A stretch of 64,000 nt of DNA from Gnetum montanum (lineage: Eukaryota > Streptophyta > Gnetopsida > Gnetales > Gnetaceae), in assembly GCA_015680685.1 (NCBI GenBank), contig MNCI01000141.1, positions 16,492 through 80,491 on the forward strand. Reading direction: 5' to 3'. A program made the translations under genes and the position numbers. Under the pieces are notes generated by a model. The model had not been told where the DNA came from and did not search any database. It was given only the letters and a program-made list of their open reading frames with translations. Shown piece by piece: positions 47,585-59,423 of this stretch; position 1 is the first letter of the stretch, and each line of letters opens with the position of its first letter.

Positions 47585-49385
47585 TCTAAAACACCACAAA
47601 ATTTGGGCTACATCGTCTTGATTGTAAATTTGTCTAAGTGTTAGCATGAGGCCACTTTCTACAAATTTTTCTAAGTATTGGGACTATGCTCTCCACTACC
47701 CGATGGTGTAGTCAGCACAGTGGAGAGCGTAGCCAGCTTAAAATCATTTTTGTAGATTTCTTCTAAGTGCCGAGACTACACTCTCCACTACCTTAGAGTG
47801 TAGTCAGGCATAGTTAGCATAGAGACAAATTTTTCAGAATTTGTTCTAAAGTGTTGAGACTATTCTCTCTACTACACTAGAGCATAGTTAGCCTCATGCA
47901 AAGCATAATCAACACAAAGGCTAGTTTTTGCAAATTTTTCTAAGTGTCAAGCCTATCGCTGAAAAATTGTTTAGGTGCTAAGACTACACTCTTCAGTACC
48001 CCAGAGAATAGTCAAGCATAGTTAACATCAAGGCCCAATTTTTCTGTATATTTTTCAAAGTGTTGGGACTAAGCTCACCCCTAGTCTAGAGTGTAGTTAA
48101 GCATAGTAAGCTAGAACAGCCTCCAAAGGACTTTACAATGTAGCATTGGCATTTAGCTTAGCTCTAACTCACCTTTGACAAGCATAGTTAATAAAATGCA
48201 TTTTTGTTGTATTCCATTTTTCTCCCAAGTTGTAACTATGCTCAACCCCACTCAAGATAGTGGACAACATAGTCCCAGAGTGTAGTCTCTAGACTTACAT
48301 TTTTTTAGGTACATTGCAGCCCTCTTAGCACACGAGCATGCAGTCTATAGTGTAGTGACAGTCTGGCAGTCTCATAGAGTCTGATAGAATAGAGTAGAGC
48401 ACAACATCGTTAGCTTTAGTGGAGAGCATAGTTGGATGATGGGGTAGTTCCAATCATCCCACTACCACATGGTAGCCTCTCCACATTTTGCATCAAACCT
48501 AGCTGTATAAATACCCCAACCCTATACATTTTTTGGATTGGCAAATTTGAGAATCGGGCAAGTTAGCAAGTTCATAGTTGGCAAAAAAATCAAAGGAGAA
48601 CTAGTGAATCAGAGAAAGGCACAAGTTGCATACCACTGAAGCTCACTACAAGACACTGCAGTCTAGTGCACACTATAGTGGCCAACCCTGCAGACATAGA
48701 CACTACAGTAGGACATCAGTCTTTGCAGCTAGAAACCCCTAAGACTATGACTATGCTATCCACTATGTCTACTATATACTACATACCTTCTCACCCCTTC
48801 TAGAGTTAACTATGTTCAACCCTATTTAGGATGGTGTTTTATTTCTCTCTCTTCCTTCTTGCACATTTCAACATTTTTACTTGTATTTTTAGCATTTTAC
48901 TTACATTTTTTGCTTTTTAAGGCATAACCACGCCTGGGTAGTAGTCTCAGCACATTGACACCTTTGTTTCTTACCAAACCCTTTGCCTACACTCACCCCC
49001 ATTAACACCATGAACATAGTGAACACCACTCAACACTTAGCATTATTTTTCATTGGCATCGCAACAACTATGCTACACCTTGTTTGCATCCCATAAGTTC
49101 CTGTTCATCCATGACACCCTGTCTATGCCTCTAGTAGGCCCTCATGAGGATGCAGGGTCAAGCTATGTGCCTATGAACCCCTTAGAGTTCTAGTCATCGA
49201 TGTTTTTGATCGCTATAGTTTTTTGGTGCTAGAAGGAGGGTTGAACTGTTTTCCTCTTCAGTCTCTATTGCAATTGTCTTGCATACTCAACACCCCTATG
49301 GACCTACTACACATGTAGTAGTAGCTAGTCTTAAGCTAGCATAGGTGTTGTCTACTAATTAGTTGGTGTAGACTAGACCCTATCA
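47585..49385 (+). repeat. Second LTR of element E (shared by the tandem unit)
   Basis: Aligns with 36160-38057 through its length, including TTGTAACTATGCTCAACCCC (about 48228-48247), CATTGCAGCCCTCTTAGCAC, the TATA box TGTATAAATACC (about 48512-48523) and the GACTATGACTATGCTATCCA block. An A-rich purine stretch (about 47561-47581) precedes it as a candidate polypurine tract. TTGGTTCCCCTAGAACC follows it as a possible primer site. Confidence 0.75.
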
Positions 49386-49639
49386 TTGGTTCCCCTAGAA
49401 CCCTACGTAGCAAACTTAGAGCATCTATTCATACACTTAGCTAAATTCTAGGCTCTCAGTAAAAAGCGTAGTTAGCTCTCAGCATAGAGAGTGTAGTCTC
49501 TAGAGTTACCCATTTTTCTATAGTTTTCAGAGTTAGTCATTTTTTTGCAGTTTTTAGATTTAGCCATTCTTCTACAATTTCTAGAGTTAGTCAATTTTTT
49601 TACAACTTTTAACCTACACACATGACTTTCGAGTAGCCT

Positions 49640-52060
49640 TTGACATCAATCTTGAGCACACTCGATGTCTTTCCCACCCATAAAAAAATAGGATTTACCA
49701 CCCTACCAGTCCTACCATGGTAGAGCCAAGGCAATCCCTTAGCTTGCATGGCCAAGACCTTGAGTATACTGTGCCAAACAATGAATAATATAACTTCATC
49801 TGCATCAAGATTCAAGTAGGCCTATTCATACACTACTTAGACATGGAAGCTAAGAGAGGCTATGATATTATTCACTAAAATAGATGGGAGCATATCCCCT
49901 CCCCAGTTGACTTCATCCTGCTTACCAAATCCTACCACTGGATACTTACCCAGCTTGTTCAAACAAGTGAGCATGAATTAGGGACAAATTATGAGGAACC
50001 CCTACAAGAATAGCAAGATGAGTTTGAAGCTCATTCTAAGCATGAGGACTCCTTCCACACTATCTTCCAGTGGACAATCCCTAGTTTGGCCTTCCCATAG
50101 TCCTGTCAACCTATCTTTCTTGAGATATTCATAGCCTCGATGTCACATTCTAGGTTAATGCCTGTGGTAGCAACATACCAGACACAACATACACATCAAG
50201 TTGCACTACCTCCCATTAACTTGACCTTTGTGGCATTGTTTCAACTTTCCTAGCCATCATTGCTAGCAACAATCATGCCTGCCCAACCTTATGTTCACAT
50301 TGAGATGTCTCCTAGCCCCAAATAACTCAATAACCCTATGTCCTATCTATTTCATTGGCTCCCTTGGTAGTGGTTCAACCCACACATGCATGGCTTGCCC
50401 TAGTCACTGGGCCCATACCATAGCTAGTGCAGTAAGCACCTTGCACAGTCCCACAACCTACAACCAAGTCTTGGACCACCCAACCAACACAGAACATAAC
50501 ATAGCCATCATAGCCCACTATAGCATCCCAAGGTTTGGATCAGGCATTCCAACTAATCCAAACCTTGACAAAAGAGGTCAAGTGACTCAAGGTTGCCTCC
50601 TCTAAAACAATTCATGTAATGGCCTTCTATGAGGATGATCCCATAAGTCCTACTATCCCATCACTACTCTACCAACTAGGATCATGCTACCCCACTTCAC
50701 CAAGTAAAATGATGAAGGGGACCCTAATGTCCACCTTATGAAGTTTAGGTCTAAGTGCCTACTACTGCAAGCATGGCCACATGCCATCATACATATTTTT
50801 TCCATGTCACTTACTAGCAAGGCACTAGATTGGTATTGTGAACTACCTAGGGGCTCTATCTCCTCTTTAAAGAATCTACTATGCTAGTTTGTCATGCACT
50901 TCAAGTACAACTTGAAGCCTAAAACCATCCTTGACCAACTCATGTAGATTAAGCAGGGCAATCTAGAGCCCATGCAAAAATTTATCTAATTCTAGAGCAC
51001 CTCCTTGAATGAAATTAGGAAGCCAATAGCTGAGATGCATCTTCTGGCCATCCTCAAGGATGCAATTAATGACTTCATTAAGATAGAACTATACTACTTG
51101 ACCCTGTAGTCCTTAAGCCAAGGCTTTTCCTAGACAAAGAGCATACAAGACACGATGGAAGCTAGCAAGGACCTAGCTTACATGGCCTATAAGAATCTAC
51201 ATGCCAAGAAAGACAAGGACAAGGGGAAGCAAACTACAAACATGGAAACTATGGCTAAGGAGGCTAAAATAGCCAACCCAAGGCTAATGGCTAGGCCACC
51301 CAAGGCCCTAGCCAACAATAAAACCACCAGCCCTAGCACTACAGTAATCAACTAGCCCACATCATTAGTGGCCATAGTGCAAGCCACTTCAAGTCCCAAC
51401 TTTGAGTGCAAGGATTACTTAAAGTATACCCCATTGCCATTAAAACCCTTGAAACTACTAGACCAACTAATGAAGGCTAGATGTATCCAGTATAAGCAAA
51501 TGTCTAAAGATGCTCACAAATGCCATGACAAGTATTGTGAGCTCCTAAGGAATCCTACATTGGTAGCCTAAAATGAGCCCGTGATCCTAAAACACTTTAG
51601 GCTGGATCGATTCTATCACTATCACCAGTTGCTCAATGACAACATTGACTTTTGCATGGTCTTGCAGGATGACCTCCAATGAATGATTAACAGAGGAAAG
51701 TTGGTACTTGACACTACTAACCTAGTTAGGCCTCAGAACCAATCAATGAGGGTGTACAAGGATCCTCTAAACATGGATTATGTAGGCTATGTGACAACAT
51801 AGAACCAACATGACAACCGTTTGTGGTCTAGATGTCCTCTGGTAGCCTAAAGGCTCCTTCAACCCCTATAGGTTTGAGGCCCTCTTTCATTGATAGAGTG
51901 CCATCCCAAGCACCTACAACATCCTTTGTTGTCAGGGTACCACCCCACATTGCATCAACGACAACCACCTAGCTATCCTTCATGGTCAAGGTGCAATAAC
52001 ATGCAAGCTTCTCACCTACCTAGAGCCTAGTAGTAGGCAATGCATTAATGCCCTCAAATC
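49640..52060 (+). pseudogene. Second gag copy behind the second E-type LTR (degenerate)
   Basis: Colinear with the gag of element E. It shows the capsid-like block GDPNVHLMKFRSKCLLLQAW (near 50720), GKALD/SKALDWY, the Lys-rich AKKDKDKGKQ (51205-51235), LPLKPLKLLDQLMK (near 51440) and LDRFYHYHQLL (near 51600). It stops before the protease part. Numerous TAG/TGA stops. Because it follows an LTR that also closes element E, the pair forms an LTR-gag-...-LTR-gag tandem. Confidence 0.7.
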
Positions 52061-52239
52061 TAGGAGTTAATCCTATTATCAATGCTACTAGACCATCTAA
52101 GTGGTAACCTAAAAGGCCCAACACATACATAAACATATAGATTCTGGATTAATAGATTATAAGTTTGTTTTTTGTTTTAACAAAGTTCTTTAATTTCTGT
52201 TTAGCATAGATAGTAGATCTAGGGCCCTTTAGATTCAGA
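52061..52239. other. Junction between the E-type gag copy and element F
   Basis: The E-type similarity fades near 52.06-52.13 kb and F-type gag similarity starts near 52.24 kb. The AT-rich connecting sequence has no LTR or target duplication that I can recognise, so F's 5' LTR and the right part of the E-type unit have both been lost here. Confidence 0.5.
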
Positions 52240-54180
52240 TTTCTCACATCAAAGGGACTTACAATAGAAGAGACGTTATGAATCCATGAAGGGGAAGTTG
52301 TCTTAGAATGTTCCTTATGTTGTAGGTAAAAATGAGTGTGGTGAACCTACCTCAGGAGGTCTCCCACACAATGATGTTCCTCCCACTGACTTTGGTCAAG
52401 GGATGGTGTATTAGAATCTTCACTTAACTATCCATAACCTAGATTCTGGTACCAATGAACACAAACGATCTGAAAAAGGGACACAAACACATGTCAAAGA
52501 TGGACATTCTAATCGTAACTGCTATTGAGGCCACAACCATAGAAGAGAAGGAAGCAGGCACCATCATGGTGATGGTCCTCCTTCTTCTTCACCTCTGGAT
52601 GCAATCACAAAGGAAAAGACCTTGAGGATAATGGTAAATGAAATAGGAATCATAGACAAAGTAGTTGAGAAAGGGGACAAAGGCATTCTAGAGAAACTCA
52701 TCATGAAAGGAGGGAGAGTAGGGAACAACATAGGCATCATAGATGCCATAGACAGTATGATCACGATGAACCCCTAATCGCTACCTGAAGTATGCTAGAT
52801 ATAATTGAGGCTATTAGAATCCCAACAAGGCACGAAAAAGATAGCAGGATCAAAAGATTAGACATGAATAATATCCTATGATTTGAAGGGGGATACAACG
52901 TTGATCCTCAAAATCATTTGTAATCATTTCATAATGCATGTGCCTTGCAAAACATAGAAAATGAGTGGCAAAAACTCAAGCTGTTTCCACGGATATTAAT
53001 CAAAGAAGCAGAAAGCTAGTATTGGTCCTTAGAACTAGAGTTCATTTGCCAATGGAGTACCATGTTAGAACAGTTCAATGATAAGTATCAAATGTAATCC
53101 TAAGTGTCCAACCTGCGAAAGCAAATCCAAGGATGGAAACAAGGAGGACATGAACCCTTGGATGCTACATGGGTTGATATTATGCATTGTTACGTCATTG
53201 CCCAAGCCATGGTTACTTGAAGAGGGAACAACTACGCCATCCCGTAGATGGGCTTAGGCACGAAACGTGAAGAACCCTTGGGACTTATGCCCAAGGAAAG
53301 CTATTTGAGCTTAGGGCCTATCAAGTACAAATATTGTTGGAGAAAATTGCTAAAGAGGAAGGTGACTTAAGAAAAAAAAAGAGTGCAGAAGAATATAATA
53401 GAGATCCTTCCCTTCGAAAGAAGGGAGTTAGATTTTTTGAGGATGAGGAAGAGGCATCACTTGAAGAGATGGTGAATAGGAAAACCTTGCCCATTCAAAA
53501 ACTTGCATCGGAAGTATTGGCAAAGGTGAACCAAATGTGGGACTCCTTAGATAATAGATTTCAAATAGTTCTTAAAATAGTAGAGGAGTCTAGAGAGGAA
53601 GGTAGTGATTGAGAAAGGAGAAAAAAGAGAGAAGCTAAATATGCACGTAACAAAGGTAAGGGAAAAGTTGCCATCATCGAAGAGGTTGTGGATTCAGATA
53701 CAGACAATGATGGTGGATGTGAGATATTCCAATATGACCATCCTAAGGGATGTTGCCCTATAATATCACATCTGCAACAGTCTGGGGTGTATGCACTCAA
53801 CCCATGATTAAACAGAAGGGAAATGCCCTGAAGGTTACCTTATCCCCAAGGTAACCCAAGGCACTTCCACCAACCCTTGATGTATTATCCAAGTGGAACT
53901 CCACCACAACCAAATGAGAAATATCAATAGTGGCAGCACCCACAATCATGGGGAATGCCACCACCACGTCAACAGTACCATTATCATTAACTTGACCCAT
54001 ATGGATACTCTATTGGTCATGTCACTCCCCAACCTCACTACCAACCCATGAGTATTATAGAACTCCTTCTCCTAGAGGTGATGTTCCATAAACATACCAT
54101 CCTTCTCATCTAGTTGCATCTCTTCCACCCTTAGCTCCATTACCACCTGCTCTAGTTATGGAGGATGAGCTCCCTGCGTA
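52240..54180 (+). pseudogene. gag of element F (degenerate)
   Basis: The capsid region at 52860-53330 shows FEGGYNVDPQNHL-type sequence (with a stop), KLKLFPRILIKEAES and RKQIQGWKQ, colinear with element C. A charged segment (53334-53612) contains KKKSAEEYNRDPSLRKKGVR. The zinc-knuckle-like box at 53718-53756 keeps the C-X2-C-X3-H-X4-C spacing but has Phe for the second Cys. A Pro/Tyr-rich tail runs from about 53800 to 54180. Confidence 0.8.
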
Positions 54181-54340
54181 GCCATAGTAACGTAACACTA
54201 CAAGGGCTGTTAATCCTCAATCCACTATTAGTTCAAACAACCATACAAAGAGGAGAACTTTCTTTAGAACCAATATTCCAACTAAGTCCTTACAACCACA
54301 AGCAGCTAATCCTCCAACCACCTCACCACCATTCGAATCT

Positions 54341-54930
54341 TTGGATCTCCCTTCAAACCAAAAACTGCACCTAACACATACGGTCATGTTGACTCATGCC
54401 GTCACTGATTGGATTAAAGCTAGCCACCTTCCTAGAAAATTTTCTGATCTTGTAAGTCCTCTTATATATCTACAAATCATTGGAAATGAATTGTGCAAAG
54501 CTCTTTTGGATTTAGGTTGTGGTGTCAACTTAATCTATTAAGAAATGTATAAAGCCTGGAACCTACCTCCACTGAAAAAGAATAACATATGTTTAGAGTT
54601 GGTCGATCAGTCCATCACTGTCCCATTGGGACTAGTAGAGGACATCGTCACCACTATTTGTGTGTGGTCATATCTAGCCGACTTCCTAGTGATTTAAGTT
54701 AACAACAAAAAAGGGGACTTCCCAATCATAATGGGAAGAGCATGGTTAAGCACAATTGATGTGCACCTAGGAATATGTGATCTTTCCCTAGAAATATCAA
54801 AGGAAAACATGTTTAGAAAGATTGAGAAGAAGAAAGTTCCATGCATCGCATATAGTGACATAGGGCGTAATTGTGTGTAGAAGTCCTGGTTTGTACAATG
54901 TTTAACATTGCTTGCATGCAACTAGTGTGC
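54341..54930 (+). pseudogene. Aspartic protease of element F (catalytic Asp kept)
   Basis: The active-site region reads ALLDLGCGVNLI with Asp at 54509-54511, unlike element C where it is Asn. Downstream is FPIIMGRAWLSTIDVH, the equivalent of the ILGRPFL-type motif. Stops after the active site and before the second motif prevent a continuous product. Confidence 0.7.
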
Positions 54931-55159
54931 ACAAGTAATTAACATACAAAGATGTCTATATGTAGCAGCCATAAGACAGGAAGACACCCAGTGGCTGACA
55001 ACTGACTAAGAGAGTAATTCAACTATATGCATGGAACTAACTAAGGGTTTAAGTTGCACTTATATTGATAGCATAGATACATTAGAGCAAGTCCATCACC
55101 AACTTCCATGTTTCGACATTAAAAATATCAACTGAGGGATGTTGGAAATTGCTAAAAAT

Positions 55160-55860
55160 GGTACAAAATTTACAGGTGTGACTTTTCGAAAGTTGATGTA
55201 ATGATTAAGAGTGGAACACAAACTGACTACACCATATCACCCTCAAGCTAATGGTCTAGCCAAAGTCACCAATAGGGAGATTACGAAAATATTAACATGA
55301 ACCATTAGCAAGTATAGGCGAGATTGGAGCACCAAACTGAACGATGCTCTTTGGGCATACCGCTCCACGTGGAAACTTCCTATAGGCTACCCTCCCTATG
55401 AGTTAGTGTATGGTAAACTTCCAATGCTTCCTATTCAAGCAGAGCTCCACACACTATCCACGACATGTGACTTTAACCTTGACCTCAATCTAGCATAAGA
55501 AGAATGGTTAATGAACCTTAACATGCTAGATGAGAATTGATTAGTCACCCTGTCATCTAACGAATTGCACAAGGCCTTTAATAAACAATGTCATGACCTA
55601 AAAATTAGAAAAGTTAAATATCAACCAGGAGATAAGGTTCTTTTCTAGAACCCCACACACATGCCACAACGTGTTAAATTTCAAATGCTGTGGGAAGGAT
55701 CTTATATTATTTATGCAACTTTTCCTTCAGGGGCCATGATGATTTACAAACTTGATAGCCTGGATAAGAAATCATTGGTCAACATCCAACAAAACAAACC
55801 TTTCCATTAGCCTAGAATAGCCAGTACCAATACTACCTCTGTTGGTGGACAACCATGCTT
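55160..55860 (+). pseudogene. Integrase C-terminal half of element F
   Basis: It begins in the middle of the integrase core at the second catalytic motif and continues through the third motif (ANGLAKVTN, where the usual Glu is Lys). Then come [19 protein letters not shown], and the basic tail KVKYQPGDKVLF. It ends at the G tract at about 55890. The upstream junction marks an internal deletion. Confidence 0.75.
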
Positions 55861-55887
55861 GTTATTTTAGATATCCTTCTTCCAACT

Positions 55888-57802
55888 CAGTCATGGGGGA
55901 GATGGCCACCAATGCTAACGATTCTAAGCCCTCAGCTCTTTTTGTATTTTTTTTACACATTTTTTTACACATCTTTTCAATTTTACTTATTTTTGTTTTA
56001 CACCATTGTTCACATTTTTACTATTTATTTATTTGATTTACTTTCATTCATCATATAATAAGTGCTCACGATGGTGGGTTAGACTATAATAATTTTGATT
56101 GCTAATGTTTGGTTTTTACCTTTGAATTTTGATGTTGACAGTAAGATATAGTTCTTTTGATAAAACAGGCAATGAGTCCACATCATCCATTCCTCCATTC
56201 AACTCCATGGTCTCCCTTGTCTTGGAAATGTACTATCCCTTTTTCTAAGTAAACTTATTAATGAATTGGTGACTTGGTATTCTTCAAACCATGGAAGGAC
56301 TCAATGGTTGAAAAGGGTGTGACTTCAAGGGGATTCGACACATTTGTGATGGCTATTCTCTTGGGTACTTTGATGCTTTTCATGAGTTTTCTACCATTCC
56401 ACCGATGACTAAACATTAGGAAGGAAAATGAATTAAATAAGTCTTTGCATGGTGTAGTTCTCACGATAAAAAAAAATGGGTGAGAATTCAAAGCACACCC
56501 CTTAGACATAATAATGAAATATGGGCTACAAGCACTGGTTATGGCACTGGAAAGACATGTTACCCATGCCTAAATGTTTCCTCTAACTAAGGCCCTTTCT
56601 TGCTTCCTGCTGTAATATCTTTCTCTCCTTGGAATGGCAGTGACTCGATGGATGCATTCTTGTTGGTTCAAGAGGATGGGTTGGTCAATTGTGTTGATGC
56701 GAGGTCATTGGATGTGGTTGGTTTGAATCTAGATTTGGAATGAATTTTATTTAGTCACCTTAACCATATAATACACATGGGACTTTACACAACCGTTCTC
56801 TTGGGATTCCATTCCATTTTCTCCTCTCCTTCCATAGTTCTTTCCATATTCCACCTCATTGTTGGTTCTCTGATTAGTCTATATCTTGGTTGAGGCATTG
56901 TTTGTCTTTGGTAACTTCCTGTGGGTAAAGTTCTTAATCATTATTCCATATATCATTCCTAGAGCCTATGGACTCTTTGGTTTACTGTTTTGTTAGGGCA
57001 CAAAAGGCATGAGCTTACTTTGGGAAGGACCCATTGACATTCCTTTATGGTACAATTGTTAAGTTCTTTCCCTTAAAAATTCTTTGCAATCAACCATTTC
57101 TTGTTTCATCCCCATCCATGACATCCATTTTATTGGCTTCATCATTGTTATTTCCCTCATCTTCATTGTTCCTTCAATTTTTCCACCCTATTGCTATTGG
57201 AGGTTCGCTCTTAGTCATGGGGGCCTTATCACAATTTTTTCCATTCAATTACCTATCTCACCCCTATACATTGGGTAGTTATCAATTAAAAACCTCTAAC
57301 CTAGTATTTGCCATACCCACAACCCAGCCAATGCACTTATATCAAGGCAAGGTATCAACTGCATTATGGCTTATCTATCCTTGCTAATTGGTGACTGTGT
57401 TGTGTGTGTAGATGGTGATTACACGAACAATGGACTAGGATAGGAGAAAGCACTCGGGATGGATTGGAGCTAGAGTGTTTACACAAAGAACAAGTTTGGT
57501 CATGTGGCTATGGATGAACAACAGAATGCACATTTCTAACATCAGCAGCAATGCGCCTCATTTTCTTTTCTCTCTCTCTTTCTCTTCAAGTTGTTGAATG
57601 AGGGTCTAGATGTCATCTATGTCCAGTGTTCACCACAATGGGCGTGAACACCAATGTTGTAATATGTTTGTCGATCCATTCACTGGGCACTTTGAATCTA
57701 TTATTCCCTATCATTGTCAATTCTCATTCATTCAATGATCTCAAACCTTCCCAATATTTTGTAAGGAACTCGAGGACAAATTTTCCTATAGTCATGGGGG
57801 TA
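55888..57802 (+). other. 3' untranslated region and polypurine tract of element F
   Basis: Starts with GTCATGGGGGAGATGG (about 55889-55904) and ends with GTCATGGGGGTA (about 57791-57802). It shares AATTCAAAGCACACCCCTTA (about 56487-56506) and CTAACTAAGGCCC with A-C. An acceptor-like TTGTGTGTGTAG lies near 57410. No conserved protein frame found. Confidence 0.7.
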
Positions 57803-58651
57803 TGATGAGCCACGATATCAGGGCCACGATATCGCATCTGTGATATCGGGTATGCGATATCAGAGCCTTCCAAGCGATATCGGACATTTGATATTAGGGC
57901 CTGTTTTGTTGCCTATAAATAAGTGGCGGGCGCACTTGGTTTGACAATAGTTAGATAGTTAGTCTTAGTCCCTTACCCGAACTCTTGCAATTTTCCTTCC
58001 TTAGAGTTAGAATTATTTTTGAGTGCCCACAGTAGGAGTCATAAAGTGAACGGATCTTTATTCGAGCATTGTGTACCTGACCACACCTTGTGGCCAGAAA
58101 TAAAGAAGAACTTTTTGATAAACCTTGTAGCATTTAGAATAGCTTATTTAATGTTATTTACATTTATTTAATGCTTTTCTTAGTTGATTAATGTTCTCTC
58201 TCTCACCTTGTTAACTCTCCCAAGTAAGCACACTTAGTACGACCACTTTGAACATGCATGGAACACTTGGTAATCGAGTAATGATTAGCATTTGGTAATC
58301 CTAGTAGTGTTGCACTGGTTCAAGATGTGTACAGTAAGTGGGAATGGATGCTAGTGTTAGGACTAGTTAGAGCATAGTTAATTAGTTAAATTAAATTAGT
58401 TACTTAATTAGTTCACTTCTTCCTTTGTAGCACCAGGACATAAAACATAAGAAAATATATAAAAATCATATACCTCGAGTTTACTTAACCATACAATTGT
58501 GCCATACAAGTAAGCGTGGGAAGATAACGATTGACTAACCCATTCGGGCTCTGTGAAGGTGCATAAACACTTAGTCCTTGGAATTTGACTGGATTGTGTG
58601 TGTACACTCGTATTCATATGGTTGAGCATAAGGATACCTCACTGCTCATCA
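57803..58651 (+). repeat. 3' LTR of element F
   Basis: Begins TGATGAGCC directly after the polypurine tract and ends GCTCATCA. About seven GATATC/GATATT words occur in the first 100 bp (57813-57896), ahead of CCTATAAATAAG (about 57912-57923). Confidence 0.88.
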
Positions 58652-58679
58652 CTATATTACTAGCATAATTCAAGAATTA

Positions 58680-59423
58680 AAGCTACAAGGTATTTTGTTA
58701 ACAAGAAAGATCAAGATTTCAACAAGAAATCATGTGAAAAGGCTTTAGAAATACTTGATGTAGACTAAGTCCAAGTTGTTGAATTGGAAGACGAATATGC
58801 TGTGTGAAGTTAGAATACTTTGAGGCTAAACACTTGGTACAAAGTTTCTAAGGTATTTTCTTTTAGTATTTCTTGTGAGTGCAAATGGTCTTACCTTGGC
58901 CATTTTTGTAGGCACTCAATGAAAGTTCTTATCAAGGTGAAGGATCTTCACAATCCATTCAAGTTCTTCTTCCAAGATGAGTTCTACAATTTGCGTGTTC
59001 CTATGGAACTGAATTCATTCTAGCCACACTAGCTCCCTAGCTAGGAAGATGCTTCTAAACTTGGAATGACACCAAAGACATTAGGTTCAACTAGCTGAAG
59101 GTTTGTCACCAATGAGGTGGACATGGTGGTGAATACAAATCAAGAAATGGAGGCTGACAAAGATACAATAGTTGCATAGTGGAAAAAAAAAACTTAATAA
59201 GCTGAAAACTAGATTGATAAAATTCACAAAGACTTTGCCTACAAACAAAGAGAGTATTATAGAAATTGAAAAGCATGTTGAAATGTTGGAATCAAAGTTT
59301 GTATTTTCAAGTTACCTAGAATGATTGGTGAAAGAAAAAAGATTGTTGGAATAGTCCTACCAAACGTAATGCCCAAAAGGTTTGTAAGCCAAACTGTGCA
59401 AAGAAACTTTTTAATGACGGTGA
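58680..59423 (+). pseudogene. Transposase fragment with SWIM zinc finger (MULE/FAR1-like)
   Basis: The open part at 58820-59023 contains SCECKWSYLGHFCRHSMKVL, a C-x-C-x(n)-C-x-H SWIM zinc finger as found near the C-terminus of Mutator-like transposases and FAR1-related proteins. It is followed by a Phe-rich FKFFFQDEFYNL segment. Upstream (58690-58790) KATRYFVNKKDQDF and the following acidic stretch extend the frame, and downstream it continues to a GTGAGG splice-donor-like site at about 59420. TAG/TAA stops interrupt it. No terminal inverted repeats or catalytic DDE region seen, so it is only a 3' remnant. Confidence 0.5.

Larger units (their letters stand above)
36160..49385 (+). mobile_element. 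Element E: gag-protease retrotransposon carrying an antisense gene
   Basis: About 13.2 kb between LTRs of ~1.9 and ~1.8 kb. Plus strand: LTR, primer site region, gag and protease ending at a stop (42041-42043), and a spacer with TGGCC repeats. Minus strand: an intron-bearing gene (about 47.4-43.0 kb). No reverse transcriptase, RNase H or integrase is visible, so the element would depend on others. The 5' flank CCTAG lies inside the 545-bp array, where units read GCCTAGCATAGGC, so E inserted there. The second LTR is followed by another gag copy, which makes a tandem unit instead of a clean right border. Confidence 0.75.
52240..58651 (+). mobile_element. Element F: Athila/Tat-like element, 5' truncated and internally deleted
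   Basis: Order: gag, Pro/Gln/Tyr-rich spacer, protease, a jump to integrase, 3' untranslated region, 3' LTR. It is closely similar in layout to element C. The reverse transcriptase, RNase H and the N-terminal part of integrase are absent through a single internal junction near 55155. The 5' LTR is missing. The right border is TCATCA at 58651, followed by CTATA. Confidence 0.8.
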
